A stretch of DNA of 64,000 bases from Chryseobacterium angstadtii (lineage in GTDB: Bacteria > Bacteroidota > Bacteroidia > Flavobacteriales > Weeksellaceae): assembly GCF_001045465.1 (NCBI RefSeq), contig NZ_LFND01000001.1, positions 620,001 through 684,000 of the forward strand, read 5' to 3'. The translations under genes were made by a program, and so were the position numbers. Under the pieces are notes generated by a model. It was not told where the DNA came from and ran no database searches. It saw nothing but the letters and a program-made list of their open reading frames with translations. Below, piece after piece: positions 7,948 through 16,512 of this stretch (the stretch's first letter is position 1; each line of letters starts with the position of its first letter).

Positions 7948-8748
7948 TTATTTGATTTGATCTGAATTTTTCTCTGAATTGAATTTCCAGAGCGTTCTCC
8001 GGTTTACGGACAGAGGTATTTCATTTTTCAGTTTGAAACGGATGGTATACATCACAGAGAAACCAACGGTTAAGAATCTGCAAATATTAGCACCCCATGA
8101 TCCTATTACCGTATCATCGAAATTAAAGACCATCCAGATCAGGTTCATGAAAGAATGAAGAATAATAGGTACCCAAAGATTGAAGCTCCATTCCGTATAA
8201 AGCCAGGCATACAGGATAGACGCAAGGAAAGTGAGGATGAAAATTTCTACAAGATCAATAATCTGCGTTCCCTGATACAGGTGTCCCAATGCAAAAATAA
8301 ATGAAGCCACCGCCACCGAGGGCACAAACCCCAGTCTGACAAATCTAAACAGGATCCCAAAGATAAAAGCCCTGTAGATGATCTCTTCAAACAGTCCGGC
8401 CAGAAAGCTTTTGGCAAAAAGATTGGCAGGGTCTATCTGAGTATTCAGCTTACTGAAAAATATTCCGTACAAAGCCATAGGAAGGATAAACAATAAGGAA
8501 AGTCCAATTCCTTTTCCCAAGCCGCGCGGATGCAGCCCGATGGTCTCAAACATATTTTTTCCGGCTATGATGCGCAGTGAAATCAACAACGGGATTACAG
8601 ACAAAACATACACCAGAAAATAGGACAACAGCTGAAAGTGAATATACCCATCGAAAAACTTCATAACGGCTTCGAAATGATAGGACACCACAGAATAAAG
8701 GGCGTACGAAAATACCGGAATAAGAAATAATGTAATGCTGTTTTTCAT
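7948..8748 (-). CDS. CPBP-family intramembrane metalloprotease
   Basis: 266 residues with about seven membrane helices. The CPBP (CAAX protease/bacteriocin-processing) motifs are present: EEIIYR (121-126), GHLYQG in a later helix and an H-x3-N (HSFMN) further on. Related proteins cut prenylated proteins or act in bacteriocin processing or self-immunity. It lies 43 bases after the S41 peptidase on the same strand, at the end of the train that begins in the RiPP cluster, so an immunity or maturation role is possible. A TTG-19-TATCTTTC element in the gap could give it its own promoter. Confidence 0.85.
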   Translation of the reverse strand: MKNSITLFLIPVFSYALYSVVSYHFEAVMKFFDGYIHFQLLSYFLVYVLSVIPLLISLRIIAGKNMFETIGLHPRGLGKGIGLSLLFILPMALYGIFFSKLNTQIDPANLFAKSFLAGLFEEIIYRAFIFGILFRFVRLGFVPSVAVASFIFALGHLYQGTQIIDLVEIFILTFLASILYAWLYTEWSFNLWVPIILHSFMNLIWMVFNFDDTVIGSWGANICRFLTVGFSVMYTIRFKLKNEIPLSVNRRTLWKFNSEKNSDQIK

Positions 8749-8791
8749 AGGTCACATTTGAACAAGAAAGATAAAAAGATTATCACAATCA

Positions 8792-10183
8792 TCAACGCAT
8801 ATCAAGAGCCTTTCTCAGGATATCATCATTATTATTTAAGAAACTTTCGATATCGGTTTCCATTTCAAGATCCGGGGTGATCCCCTGTCTTTGTGTGGAG
8901 TTTCTGTCTAAGACAATTCTGTACAGCGGAATTTTCACCTCAACTTTGGTTTTTGGCAGTGTTACTGTAGGAAATGCTCCGCCATTGTTACCGTTGTATC
9001 CTCCGGAAGGTCTGCTTCCTATGATCTTTACATTCTCCAGTTTTCTTTTTAAAATAGTCACGCACATGGTGGATGATGAAGCGGTACCTTCGTCTGTAAG
9101 GATCTTCACCGATTTTATGTTATTGTCTTTTAATGGTCTGTACCGGTACATATACGCTCTTGTATCTGCATCTATTTTTTTTGATGTAAAGATGTTTTCA
9201 AAAGTATATTTTACTTTAGACAGGCCGAAATACAGCTTCCCTTTTGTATTTAAATATCTGAACAGACCACTTTTTCTATAGTCAATATCATACCAGATAG
9301 GCTCTGATACAAGATTCTGACACAGAAACATGGCAGATCTCATGCTGCCTCCTAAGTTTCCCCTCAAATCGATGATCAGATCTTCTGTATTATTTTCTTT
9401 AAAAAATTTAAATACTTTTCTGAAAAATCTTTTTGACGGGCCATCGAAGCCTGAAATTTTAAGTATCCCGGTTTTCCCTGCCATCTGCAGACTGTTAGTC
9501 CCCAACGATACCGTCGAAGTAGTTTTCGCTTTTGCGGGTGAGGCGGTATCAGTTCTTTCCGGCAGCGGAACTTTTTGAAGATCAAAAGTTCCCGCCCCGG
9601 TCAGAACGGTAATGGTCTCATTTTTCGCAAAGTATTCTTCCAAGAGAACAGAAAAATTTCTTATAAAAAAATAGTCTCCAAAACCATCTCCTCCTCCATC
9701 AGTTCCCATCATTTGATTGAGATTACTAAAAATATGGTCGATGGGAATATTGTTAATGCTAATGATTTTGCTGCCTATCCATTTTTTGTCATCTGCCGCC
9801 GTAATGAAAAAGCCATTATTTTTCATCACTTCCAAACCCAATTTATTGGCAGGGGCCAGCCGTGGTTTTGTAACTCCGGTATGGATGCAGCCCAGCTTAT
9901 AAAATATTTTCCCGAGAATAATTCTATACCGGAAAAATGATATCGAATCGGTCTGAATATCCTTTTGCGCAGCAGAAATAATCTCAGAAATTTCTGTGCC
10001 ATCCAGATGATCACTGTATAAAGGATGAGACTTGATAACAGTTTCAAAATAGTTCAGATCACTAAGGACATCTTTTTTTGAATAGGTTTGCGCTGGAATC
10101 ATTTGCATAAAAAAAATTAAAAAGCAAAATAAAACGGTATTCCGTACAGAGAAATTCAGCTTTTTTGCAGCCGTGTTACTCAT
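8792..10183 (-). CDS. S41 family peptidase (C-terminal processing protease type)
   Basis: 463 residues. After an N-terminal hydrophobic signal/anchor there is a helical domain, a possible PDZ-like stretch (IGSKIISINNIPIDHIF) and the S41 core: DLIIDLRGNLGGS, LTDEGTASSSTMC with the nucleophile serine, and GSRPSGGYNGNNGG. S41 enzymes trim C-termini of periplasmic proteins. Its start overlaps the upstream gene by eight bases, so translation is coupled. It is near the end of the biosynthetic train and could cut the exported peptide, but it may simply be a passenger. Confidence 0.88.
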   Translation of the reverse strand: MSNTAAKKLNFSVRNTVLFCFLIFFMQMIPAQTYSKKDVLSDLNYFETVIKSHPLYSDHLDGTEISEIISAAQKDIQTDSISFFRYRIILGKIFYKLGCIHTGVTKPRLAPANKLGLEVMKNNGFFITAADDKKWIGSKIISINNIPIDHIFSNLNQMMGTDGGGDGFGDYFFIRNFSVLLEEYFAKNETITVLTGAGTFDLQKVPLPERTDTASPAKAKTTSTVSLGTNSLQMAGKTGILKISGFDGPSKRFFRKVFKFFKENNTEDLIIDLRGNLGGSMRSAMFLCQNLVSEPIWYDIDYRKSGLFRYLNTKGKLYFGLSKVKYTFENIFTSKKIDADTRAYMYRYRPLKDNNIKSVKILTDEGTASSSTMCVTILKRKLENVKIIGSRPSGGYNGNNGGAFPTVTLPKTKVEVKIPLYRIVLDRNSTQRQGITPDLEMETDIESFLNNNDDILRKALDMR

Positions 10184-10862
10184 TTTTACAGCTGCAGCTT
10201 TGAATGATCTTATTGGCCACTACAGAACCACCCCATGTAGGGTAGATATTCGTCAGTCTTTTTACTTCTCCCAAATCTTCTGCAAAGTATTTATTGGCCA
10301 GGAAAAGCTCTTTACACAAATCCGGATATTTGGATTTAAGAAATTGGGCCATTCCTTCTTTGAATAAGGTATTCAGGAATAGTGCTCTGGGATTGTTGTT
10401 TATTTTTATAGCCGTTTCAAATGCACTGTTCACTTCTCCGGAATACTGCGGTCCGTTTTTCATAGGATCCATGCTTACAGCCGATAAAAACAGGAACCCT
10501 TTTAATGCGTAAGCCTCGCTTTTCTCTTTGTTATTCTTGCTCATATCAATCAGCTGACCGATATTCTGGGAACAGAAACTGAAAATATTATTTTTTTCTT
10601 CTTCACTTTTGCTGTCTCTCAGGATCAGCAGTTTAAAATAAATAAGATAATATTTAGCAGCCCAGTCGTTCTTATATTTGCTGCTGAGTCTCTCCATCAT
10701 CTGCGATTCTTTACGAAGAGATTCCACAGAATATTCTTTTTCCAGATTTTCAAGAGACTTCAGGACTACCTCCTGGGTTTCTTTTTCGATGGATGAATTT
10801 TGTGCCTGCACGGCTGTGCCCGCCAAAATTAAAAACAGGATAAGATAAATTCGTGCTTTCAT
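10176..10862 (-). CDS. Secreted helical-repeat (TPR-like) protein of unknown function
   Basis: 228 residues with a signal peptide ending in VQAQ. The rest is helical, with pairs of helices of TPR/SEL1 style (WAAKYYLIYFKLLI, SEAYALKGFLFLSAV, PRALFLNTLFKEGMAQF). It ends in CSCKNE. No named family is recognised. It overlaps the DUF2141 gene by one base and the S41 peptidase gene by eight bases, so the three are co-translated periplasmic products. Confidence 0.8.
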   Translation of the reverse strand: MKARIYLILFLILAGTAVQAQNSSIEKETQEVVLKSLENLEKEYSVESLRKESQMMERLSSKYKNDWAAKYYLIYFKLLILRDSKSEEEKNNIFSFCSQNIGQLIDMSKNNKEKSEAYALKGFLFLSAVSMDPMKNGPQYSGEVNSAFETAIKINNNPRALFLNTLFKEGMAQFLKSKYPDLCKELFLANKYFAEDLGEVKRLTNIYPTWGGSVVANKIIQSCSCKNE

Positions 10863-11275
10863 TATTTTAGATTTATTGTTAGTGAGTTGTTGGCTTTCAC
10901 GGTAAATGAGGCTTCTTCAAATTTCGGAGGGCCGAATGATCCTCTTGCGTTCTGAGAAAATCCGTAAGGTTCAAGAGGTATTCCGAGGAAATTTTTATCC
11001 AGTTTTCCATCCGCATTTTCATCAAGGTAGGCAGACACGGAAATAGATTTTCCCTCTTCCAGATCTTTGATCACAAAGCGTTTTTTGCTTCCGTTGTAGT
11101 TCGTTTTGAATCTGGCAACCGCAGTCTGAAGAAACTTTTCCGAATTATCATACACAGCAATATACAGGGTCCCTTTTTTAGCTTCAGAAGTGGTAAAAGA
11201 AATAGATACATGTTTCTTCTGCTGGGAATGACTGAAATTAAAAATTAAAATACATAAAAAAATGAGCTGTTTCAT
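10862..11275 (-). CDS. DUF2141 domain-containing secreted protein
   Basis: 137 residues: a short signal peptide, then a beta-sandwich-like DUF2141 domain with the typical GTLYIAVYD near the start and AYLDENADGKLDKNFLGIPLEPYGFS in the second half. The DENADGKLD segment resembles a calcium-binding loop. The family is common next to TonB receptors in Bacteroidota and its role is unknown. It follows the receptor gene by 45 bases. Confidence 0.88.
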   Translation of the reverse strand: MKQLIFLCILIFNFSHSQQKKHVSISFTTSEAKKGTLYIAVYDNSEKFLQTAVARFKTNYNGSKKRFVIKDLEEGKSISVSAYLDENADGKLDKNFLGIPLEPYGFSQNARGSFGPPKFEEASFTVKANNSLTINLK

Positions 11276-11320
11276 GTTCTTGTTTTTTTTGATATTATGC
11301 GATCGGCGATCGGGTTATTT

Positions 11321-13516
11321 TTATAAATCTTTCACTTTATCTTTGGTAGATCTGGAACCTCCGATCGTGTAAAACACACCCAGGAAGTAGAATCTGTCGG
11401 ATACCGGAAGAATCATCTGCTCCTGGCGCATTCCGTTGCTCTGTAAATCTCCGTAGTTATATCCCGCTATATTTTTGAAATTAAATATATTGGAAACCGA
11501 TCCGTGGATATAAAATTTATTTGAAAACAGATAGGTAAGATTCAGGTTTACAGAATTATAGGGTTTGATTCTGGAGTTCTGAAATCCATCATTGCTGTTC
11601 GGATTGGTATAAGGTTCACCGCTGGAAAATAAATAGGATAATCCTACCATACTATTGATGGCATTCAGCCAGAACTGTGTATTGACAGTAAGGTTATGCC
11701 TGGAATAAAAAGGCGGCGTAGCCAGGGTTGGATAATTCTGATAGTCTCTTTTGGAGTTCAGATAGGTGTAAGATATTCTGTAATCAAAATTATTGAACGT
11801 CTTTTTATCGTAGAAGAACACATCCACTCCTTCTGCATATCCGTACCCGTCATTGTTAAAATTAATAGGCTGTCTTGAATTCGGTGCGTAGACGAATTTC
11901 GTCAGATCACTGTATTTTTTCTTAAACGCATCTATAAAAATGGTCCTGTTGTTTTTTTCATAATAAACGTTCACCCCATACTGCTCTGCTCTTTCGCTTT
12001 TAAGATTGCTCTTGAAATCGAAGACAAGATCTCCGTTGCGTGGGCTTTGATAGTAATGTCCGTAATAAAGGGAATACTTAATTCCGTTCGGGCTTTTGTA
12101 TTCACCCCTGATTCTCGGAGAGATTTTCACATCTTTCGTATAGGAATAATAATCCTGTCTGATGCCTGCATTTAAAGAAAATCCTTTTTTGAATTTATAG
12201 GAATTTTCAGAAAAGAAGGCTATAACATTGTTGTCGATGGATCTGTCCAGCCTGTTTCTGGTATTATTCCCGTCTGCATAGTCTATAAAATAATGTACGT
12301 TAATAAATTCCACTCCAAATGTACTGTTCAGGTTCTTTACAGGCGTGAAAGAAAGCTGGGATTTGATGTGGAGCATATTGTTATCCACCTTCGATTTGTC
12401 GTTCTCGGAGAATATTCCCGCAATATTCCTTTTATTGAAATTGTAGGCTATCCCTGAAAAAAACTTCACTTTATCCAGATTCAGGTTAATGGTCTGGTTG
12501 GAATAGACGTTTCCTTCGTACAATACGGTATTCACCATATTATTTGAAATGGCAATATCATCTCTCTGATAATCAAAGGTTGTGTAATCAAAACGGTTAT
12601 ATGATTTTATATATCCGTTTTTAATCTTGTAGGTGGCTGCCAGTTCACCGCCAGTCATATTATAGTCTTTATTCCAGTGATATCTTGAAGGAAAGACGGC
12701 TCTGTATGGCTTCAGGTTCAGGTATTCCACCTTAGTCATCAGTGTAAGATTGTCATTAATTTTATTGGTCATAGACACATCTGCCCCAACGCTTTTTACA
12801 GACAGTTCAAGCTCCTTATCTACGTCATTAGATTTGGTGTTGAGTGATAAAATACTCGACAGTGCCTGTCCATATTCTGAGGAAAATCCGGATGTTGCAA
12901 AAGAAACACCGCTGAAAATCATCGGAGAAAAACGGCTTCTCGCAGGAATACTTGGCCCGGCGGTTCCAAACGGGCTGCTCATGAGCATATTGTTGATCAT
13001 CACCGCAGATTCATTCTGGTCACCTCCTCTTACGAATAACCTTCCGTCATTAGGGTTAAGCTGTACTCCCGGATAGGATTTGATCACGGCAGCCATTACG
13101 TCTCCCAGGGAATTCGGGGTCAGGATAAGGTCCAGAGGACTCAGTGCAGACAGCTGCCCGTCGCCGTTTTTTTTACCTTTGATGATGCTTATCCCTTCTA
13201 TTCCTGTGGTACGGCCTTTATACAAAGTGGTCTTACCCAGATTCATTTCACCCGGTTTCCCTTTGTATTCTTCTTCTCCATGATCGTAACCGTCTTTCTG
13301 AAAAATGATTTTGAACTGACCCAGTTTATCTGATTCTGCTTCAAAAGCAAAAACACCTTTCTGATCAGAAGAAGTTCCGAAGAGGGTTCCGTCTATAAAA
13401 ATATTTACGTTTTCAAGAGGTTTATTGTATTCATCTACAACAACGCCTGAAATATGGGTTTGCGCGTAATAACAGTTTTGTATAAAAACCATTATGATCA
13501 ATAATTTCTTCAACAT
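11321..13516 (-). CDS. TonB-dependent receptor with carboxypeptidase-regulatory domain
   Basis: 731 residues. A signal peptide is followed by a CarboxypepD_reg-like beta domain (ISGVVVDEYNKPLENVNIFIDG), a plug domain (LSALSPLDLILTPNSLGDVM; RGGDQNESAVMINNML) and a 22-strand-type barrel ending in an aromatic-rich strand (YFLGVFYTIGG). Such receptors move ligands through the outer membrane with energy from TonB; no SusD partner is present. It starts two bases after the acyltransferase stop, inside the RiPP/polyene train, so it may take back, sense or export-couple the cluster's product. The ligand is unknown. Confidence 0.92.
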   Translation of the reverse strand: MLKKLLIIMVFIQNCYYAQTHISGVVVDEYNKPLENVNIFIDGTLFGTSSDQKGVFAFEAESDKLGQFKIIFQKDGYDHGEEEYKGKPGEMNLGKTTLYKGRTTGIEGISIIKGKKNGDGQLSALSPLDLILTPNSLGDVMAAVIKSYPGVQLNPNDGRLFVRGGDQNESAVMINNMLMSSPFGTAGPSIPARSRFSPMIFSGVSFATSGFSSEYGQALSSILSLNTKSNDVDKELELSVKSVGADVSMTNKINDNLTLMTKVEYLNLKPYRAVFPSRYHWNKDYNMTGGELAATYKIKNGYIKSYNRFDYTTFDYQRDDIAISNNMVNTVLYEGNVYSNQTINLNLDKVKFFSGIAYNFNKRNIAGIFSENDKSKVDNNMLHIKSQLSFTPVKNLNSTFGVEFINVHYFIDYADGNNTRNRLDRSIDNNVIAFFSENSYKFKKGFSLNAGIRQDYYSYTKDVKISPRIRGEYKSPNGIKYSLYYGHYYQSPRNGDLVFDFKSNLKSERAEQYGVNVYYEKNNRTIFIDAFKKKYSDLTKFVYAPNSRQPINFNNDGYGYAEGVDVFFYDKKTFNNFDYRISYTYLNSKRDYQNYPTLATPPFYSRHNLTVNTQFWLNAINSMVGLSYLFSSGEPYTNPNSNDGFQNSRIKPYNSVNLNLTYLFSNKFYIHGSVSNIFNFKNIAGYNYGDLQSNGMRQEQMILPVSDRFYFLGVFYTIGGSRSTKDKVKDL

Positions 13517-13518
13517 AT

Positions 13519-14568
13519 CTACTGATTTTTCAGAAGGGTAAACTGTTCCTGGCTTACAGGATATACATTGTAACGCAGCCTGTCGAACAGGTAAGCATTA
13601 TCATCAATTTTAAAAACCGCAAAATGGCCGCTTTCAATATCTTTTTTTCCAAGCTGAAGGATATCTATGGTCTGATCCTTATTCAGAAGAACATCGTTTG
13701 AAAGGTATTTGTGAAGGTAGAACCAGGCTTCCCACTGATTCGGGTATTTTTTGATATACTTTTCAAAATGAGAATAGATCTGCCGGATTGTTCTGTCTGC
13801 AAAATCATCAATATTTGCCGTACTTTCCACAGGAATTTCATCAAAGAAATGAACATGCGGATGAAGCTTATCTTCCGAATAATAAGTGATGAACGGCACT
13901 ATCGGCGTTTTTGTAAAGTAGGCGATTTTGGCCAGCCCGGTCCGTGAAAACAGATGATCAGCCAGGAAATCTACTTTAATGGTTTTTTCTTTATTGTATA
14001 CCCCTTTATAACCTGAGTTTCCATCCAGATAGGCATATAATGAATATCCTTTTTTGATCAGCTGGGATATTTCTATCACCGTATTGGCTTTTTCTACATT
14101 GATGACTTTAAGGCTGTTGGTAATCTGGAACATTTTACAGAAACGTTCGTTGATTTCCAGGATGGTTTTCGCCTGTTTATTGTAGGTATTTTCATCAACA
14201 ATCAGGGCAATTTTATCAATTCCGTTCAGAATGAGAACACTGATGGCAGCTTTGCAGAATCCCAGATGGCAGGTAATGTAGATTTTAGGCTCCGGATCCA
14301 TTTCAGAATCCAGGTTTTTTCCCACCTGATCAGAAAACTGCTGTATTTCTGTAAGATCAAATTCTCTCAGCCTCATGGTCGTTATAATATCCAGATAAAG
14401 CTCCCAGTGATCTTCTTTTGGGATTTCGGGCATAAAGCGGCTTAAATTGGCGGACATAAAGTGAAAATCCTTCGTCTGTTCCTCTTCTCTCTTTTTGATT
14501 TCTTTTTGTGCGATGACATCTTTTATAGATTTCCTTACTTCGTATACCCGGTTTATATTATTGTTCAT
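13519..14568 (-). CDS. LpxL-like (LPLAT superfamily) acyltransferase, altered motif
   Basis: 349 residues resembling lauroyl/myristoyl acyltransferases of the lipid A group, which move an acyl chain from acyl carrier protein to an acceptor. The expected HX4(D/E) dyad appears as HLGFCK (101-106), so histidine is kept but the acid position is lysine. Further family landmarks are YLDGNSGYKG, FSRTGLAKIAYFTKTPIVPFITYY and, near the end, PNQWEAWFYLHKYL. It overlaps the hydrolase gene by 11 bases. In this context it is the best candidate to join the carrier-bound chain to the peptide or to a lipid. Aryl-polyene clusters carry comparable acyltransferases. Family call is good, substrate is inference. 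Confidence 0.75.
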   Translation of the reverse strand: MNNNINRVYEVRKSIKDVIAQKEIKKREEEQTKDFHFMSANLSRFMPEIPKEDHWELYLDIITTMRLREFDLTEIQQFSDQVGKNLDSEMDPEPKIYITCHLGFCKAAISVLILNGIDKIALIVDENTYNKQAKTILEINERFCKMFQITNSLKVINVEKANTVIEISQLIKKGYSLYAYLDGNSGYKGVYNKEKTIKVDFLADHLFSRTGLAKIAYFTKTPIVPFITYYSEDKLHPHVHFFDEIPVESTANIDDFADRTIRQIYSHFEKYIKKYPNQWEAWFYLHKYLSNDVLLNKDQTIDILQLGKKDIESGHFAVFKIDDNAYLFDRLRYNVYPVSQEQFTLLKNQ

Positions 14569-15310
14569 GGTGCAGTGTTTTTTTGATTATCTCTATTGCT
14601 TTAGGGTTATTGTTGAGTGTAAAATGTCCAAAATCTTCATATTCTTTAAAATGACAGGACGGATATATCCTCAATATTTTTTTTCTGTACTCTTTTTTCA
14701 GGGTGACATCCTGCTTTCCCACGATGACCAGGGGATGTAGTCTTTTATTCACGATCTGAGTGGTTTCCGTAAGGTGCTTCAGCTGTTTGATAATCACCTC
14801 TCTGAGATTATTTCTCTTCACATAAAACAGAAACATAATCGCCAGAAACGGATTCTCTTTTCTTTCTTTTTCCGTGTAACAGTATTCTATCAGTTTCACC
14901 GAAAACTCGTTCAGATCTTTGCGTAAAATTTCCGCAAGGGAACGATAATACCGTAAATCTTCTTCTTCTACGTTGGGTGGTGTACCAATGAGAATCAGGT
15001 TTTTGATGTCATAGATCTCAGCCAGATACATGGCGACTTTACCGCCGTAGCTGCAACCGATGAGGAAAGTTTCTTTTTGCTCAAGCTGTTCAAGTTCGGT
15101 TTTCAGATTATCTACGAGCGTTGAAAAAAGGTCTTCCGATGCTGTTTTATTATCCAGATATCCGGGATAATCAATTAAAACCAGTTCATATCCTTCAAAT
15201 TCCTCTTTTACATGTACAGTATCTGTCCAGTAAGAGCTGTCCATTCCCATCGGATTCAGAAAGACAATCCTTTTTGTATGGTGGCTGTTGTATCTTTCTT
15301 TAATCAGCAT
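14558..15310 (-). CDS. Alpha/beta hydrolase (possible thioesterase)
   Basis: 250 residues with the alpha/beta-hydrolase fold: oxyanion region FLNPMGMDSSYW, nucleophile elbow GCSYGG (Ser87), acid in VIVGKQDVT and histidine in DFGHFTL. It overlaps both neighbours by 11 bases, the tightest coupling in the train. In an acyl-carrier pathway it may release the chain from the carrier (type II thioesterase) or cut an ester; a peptidase role is also possible. No signal peptide, so it is cytoplasmic. Confidence 0.85.
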   Translation of the reverse strand: MLIKERYNSHHTKRIVFLNPMGMDSSYWTDTVHVKEEFEGYELVLIDYPGYLDNKTASEDLFSTLVDNLKTELEQLEQKETFLIGCSYGGKVAMYLAEIYDIKNLILIGTPPNVEEEDLRYYRSLAEILRKDLNEFSVKLIEYCYTEKERKENPFLAIMFLFYVKRNNLREVIIKQLKHLTETTQIVNKRLHPLVIVGKQDVTLKKEYRKKILRIYPSCHFKEYEDFGHFTLNNNPKAIEIIKKTLHHEQ

Positions 15311-16511
15311 TTTTGCGGATGCTATTAATCAGATCGAACATCATCTGACAAACGATCTGCGGAGACTGGTCGTTGCTGTCCGGATACACCTCAACAATAT
15401 CACAGCCTACGATGTCCTTATCTGTGAGAATATCACGGATCAGTTTCTGACACTCGTCAAACGTTAACCCGTTAATAACCGGTGTAGACGTATTATTAAA
15501 GAAAGTGGGATCCAGCACATCAAAATCAAAGGTCACGTAGAATTTTTTACCTGCCGGTATATTGGCCAGCGGAAGATTATTTTTCAGAGCCTTTTTTATT
15601 TCATGGGCCCAGATGATGGTTTGCTTTTCATTTGAACCCTGACGGTTATTTACAAGACCGCGGATCCCGAACTGAAACGCATGCTTTAACCCATCCTCAA
15701 AACATTTTGTCATAAAGTTCCCGTGATGGTGTACCGTATCTGTATTTCTGATGGTATCGTAGCTGGAAGTATAGGTATCCGTATGGGCGTCAAAATGCAA
15801 TACGCAAAGATCGTCTCCATATTTATCTATAGCTCCTTTGATAAGCGGATAGCTTATTGAATGATCTCCTCCGATAAAGAAAGGAACCAAATGATCTTTT
15901 TTGAAACAGGTTCTGGAAATTTCATAGATCTTTTCATACATAAAGCCCGGGGATTCATGGGTATTGAAAAATATATTTCCAAAGTCGAAAAGTTCTCCCT
16001 CTTGTATGGCGGTCATCAGCTGAAGATAGTCTTCGTGCGTTCCTCCGAAAACATCCGGTTTTACCTGTGAAGTTGCAGACAGATCCACACCGTATTTTTT
16101 GGTATATGCCCGTAAGGAATTGGCTAACTGAGAGGACTGAATATTTTCTTTGTTCCCGATTCCAAGAGGCACGCCGATGAAGCCAAATGATTTTTTTGCA
16201 AGAGGAGCGGCCATGCTTTTATACGGAAGATTGAACAAATGAGGAGTATGTGGAGTGATTTGGGTAACGATATCCTTATAGTTGTTATCCAGAACAATAT
16301 AGCTTTTGGCCGTGAGTGTTTTCAGAATACCGCCCAGGTCATCATTGATGTCTTCGAATCTTTCTTCCAGCTCACTATAAGGCTTTGGCTTTTTCAGGAA
16401 ATCTATAATTTCAAAAATACGGTCTCCGCAAAGAAGCTTTTCGCCGGTAATGGAATTCACCAATTTATTTTCTTCTTTATGAACGTATGGATTGGTATGG
16501 AGTGTTTTCAT
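15300..16511 (-). CDS. Arginase-family ureohydrolase with N-terminal RRE-like domain
   Basis: 403 residues. Residues 1-80 look like a PqqD-like winged-helix domain (RRE-like) that binds RiPP leaders. Residues 105-403 are a ureohydrolase domain with all metal motifs: GGDHS (214-218), DAHTDTY (241-247) and DFDVLDP (329-335). Arginases and agmatinases hydrolyse guanidino groups at a two-manganese centre. The Glu of TPExGGLT that holds the guanidinium is replaced (TPVINGLT, 343-350), so the substrate may differ from free arginine. Free arginases have no such N-terminal domain. The precursor peptides upstream carry two or three core arginines, so conversion to peptidyl ornithine is the leading hypothesis. 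ELEERFE (47-53) is identical to the peptide leader motif. Confidence 0.82.
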   Translation of the reverse strand: MKTLHTNPYVHKEENKLVNSITGEKLLCGDRIFEIIDFLKKPKPYSELEERFEDINDDLGGILKTLTAKSYIVLDNNYKDIVTQITPHTPHLFNLPYKSMAAPLAKKSFGFIGVPLGIGNKENIQSSQLANSLRAYTKKYGVDLSATSQVKPDVFGGTHEDYLQLMTAIQEGELFDFGNIFFNTHESPGFMYEKIYEISRTCFKKDHLVPFFIGGDHSISYPLIKGAIDKYGDDLCVLHFDAHTDTYTSSYDTIRNTDTVHHHGNFMTKCFEDGLKHAFQFGIRGLVNNRQGSNEKQTIIWAHEIKKALKNNLPLANIPAGKKFYVTFDFDVLDPTFFNNTSTPVINGLTFDECQKLIRDILTDKDIVGCDIVEVYPDSNDQSPQIVCQMMFDLINSIRKNAD

Positions 16512-16512
16512 A

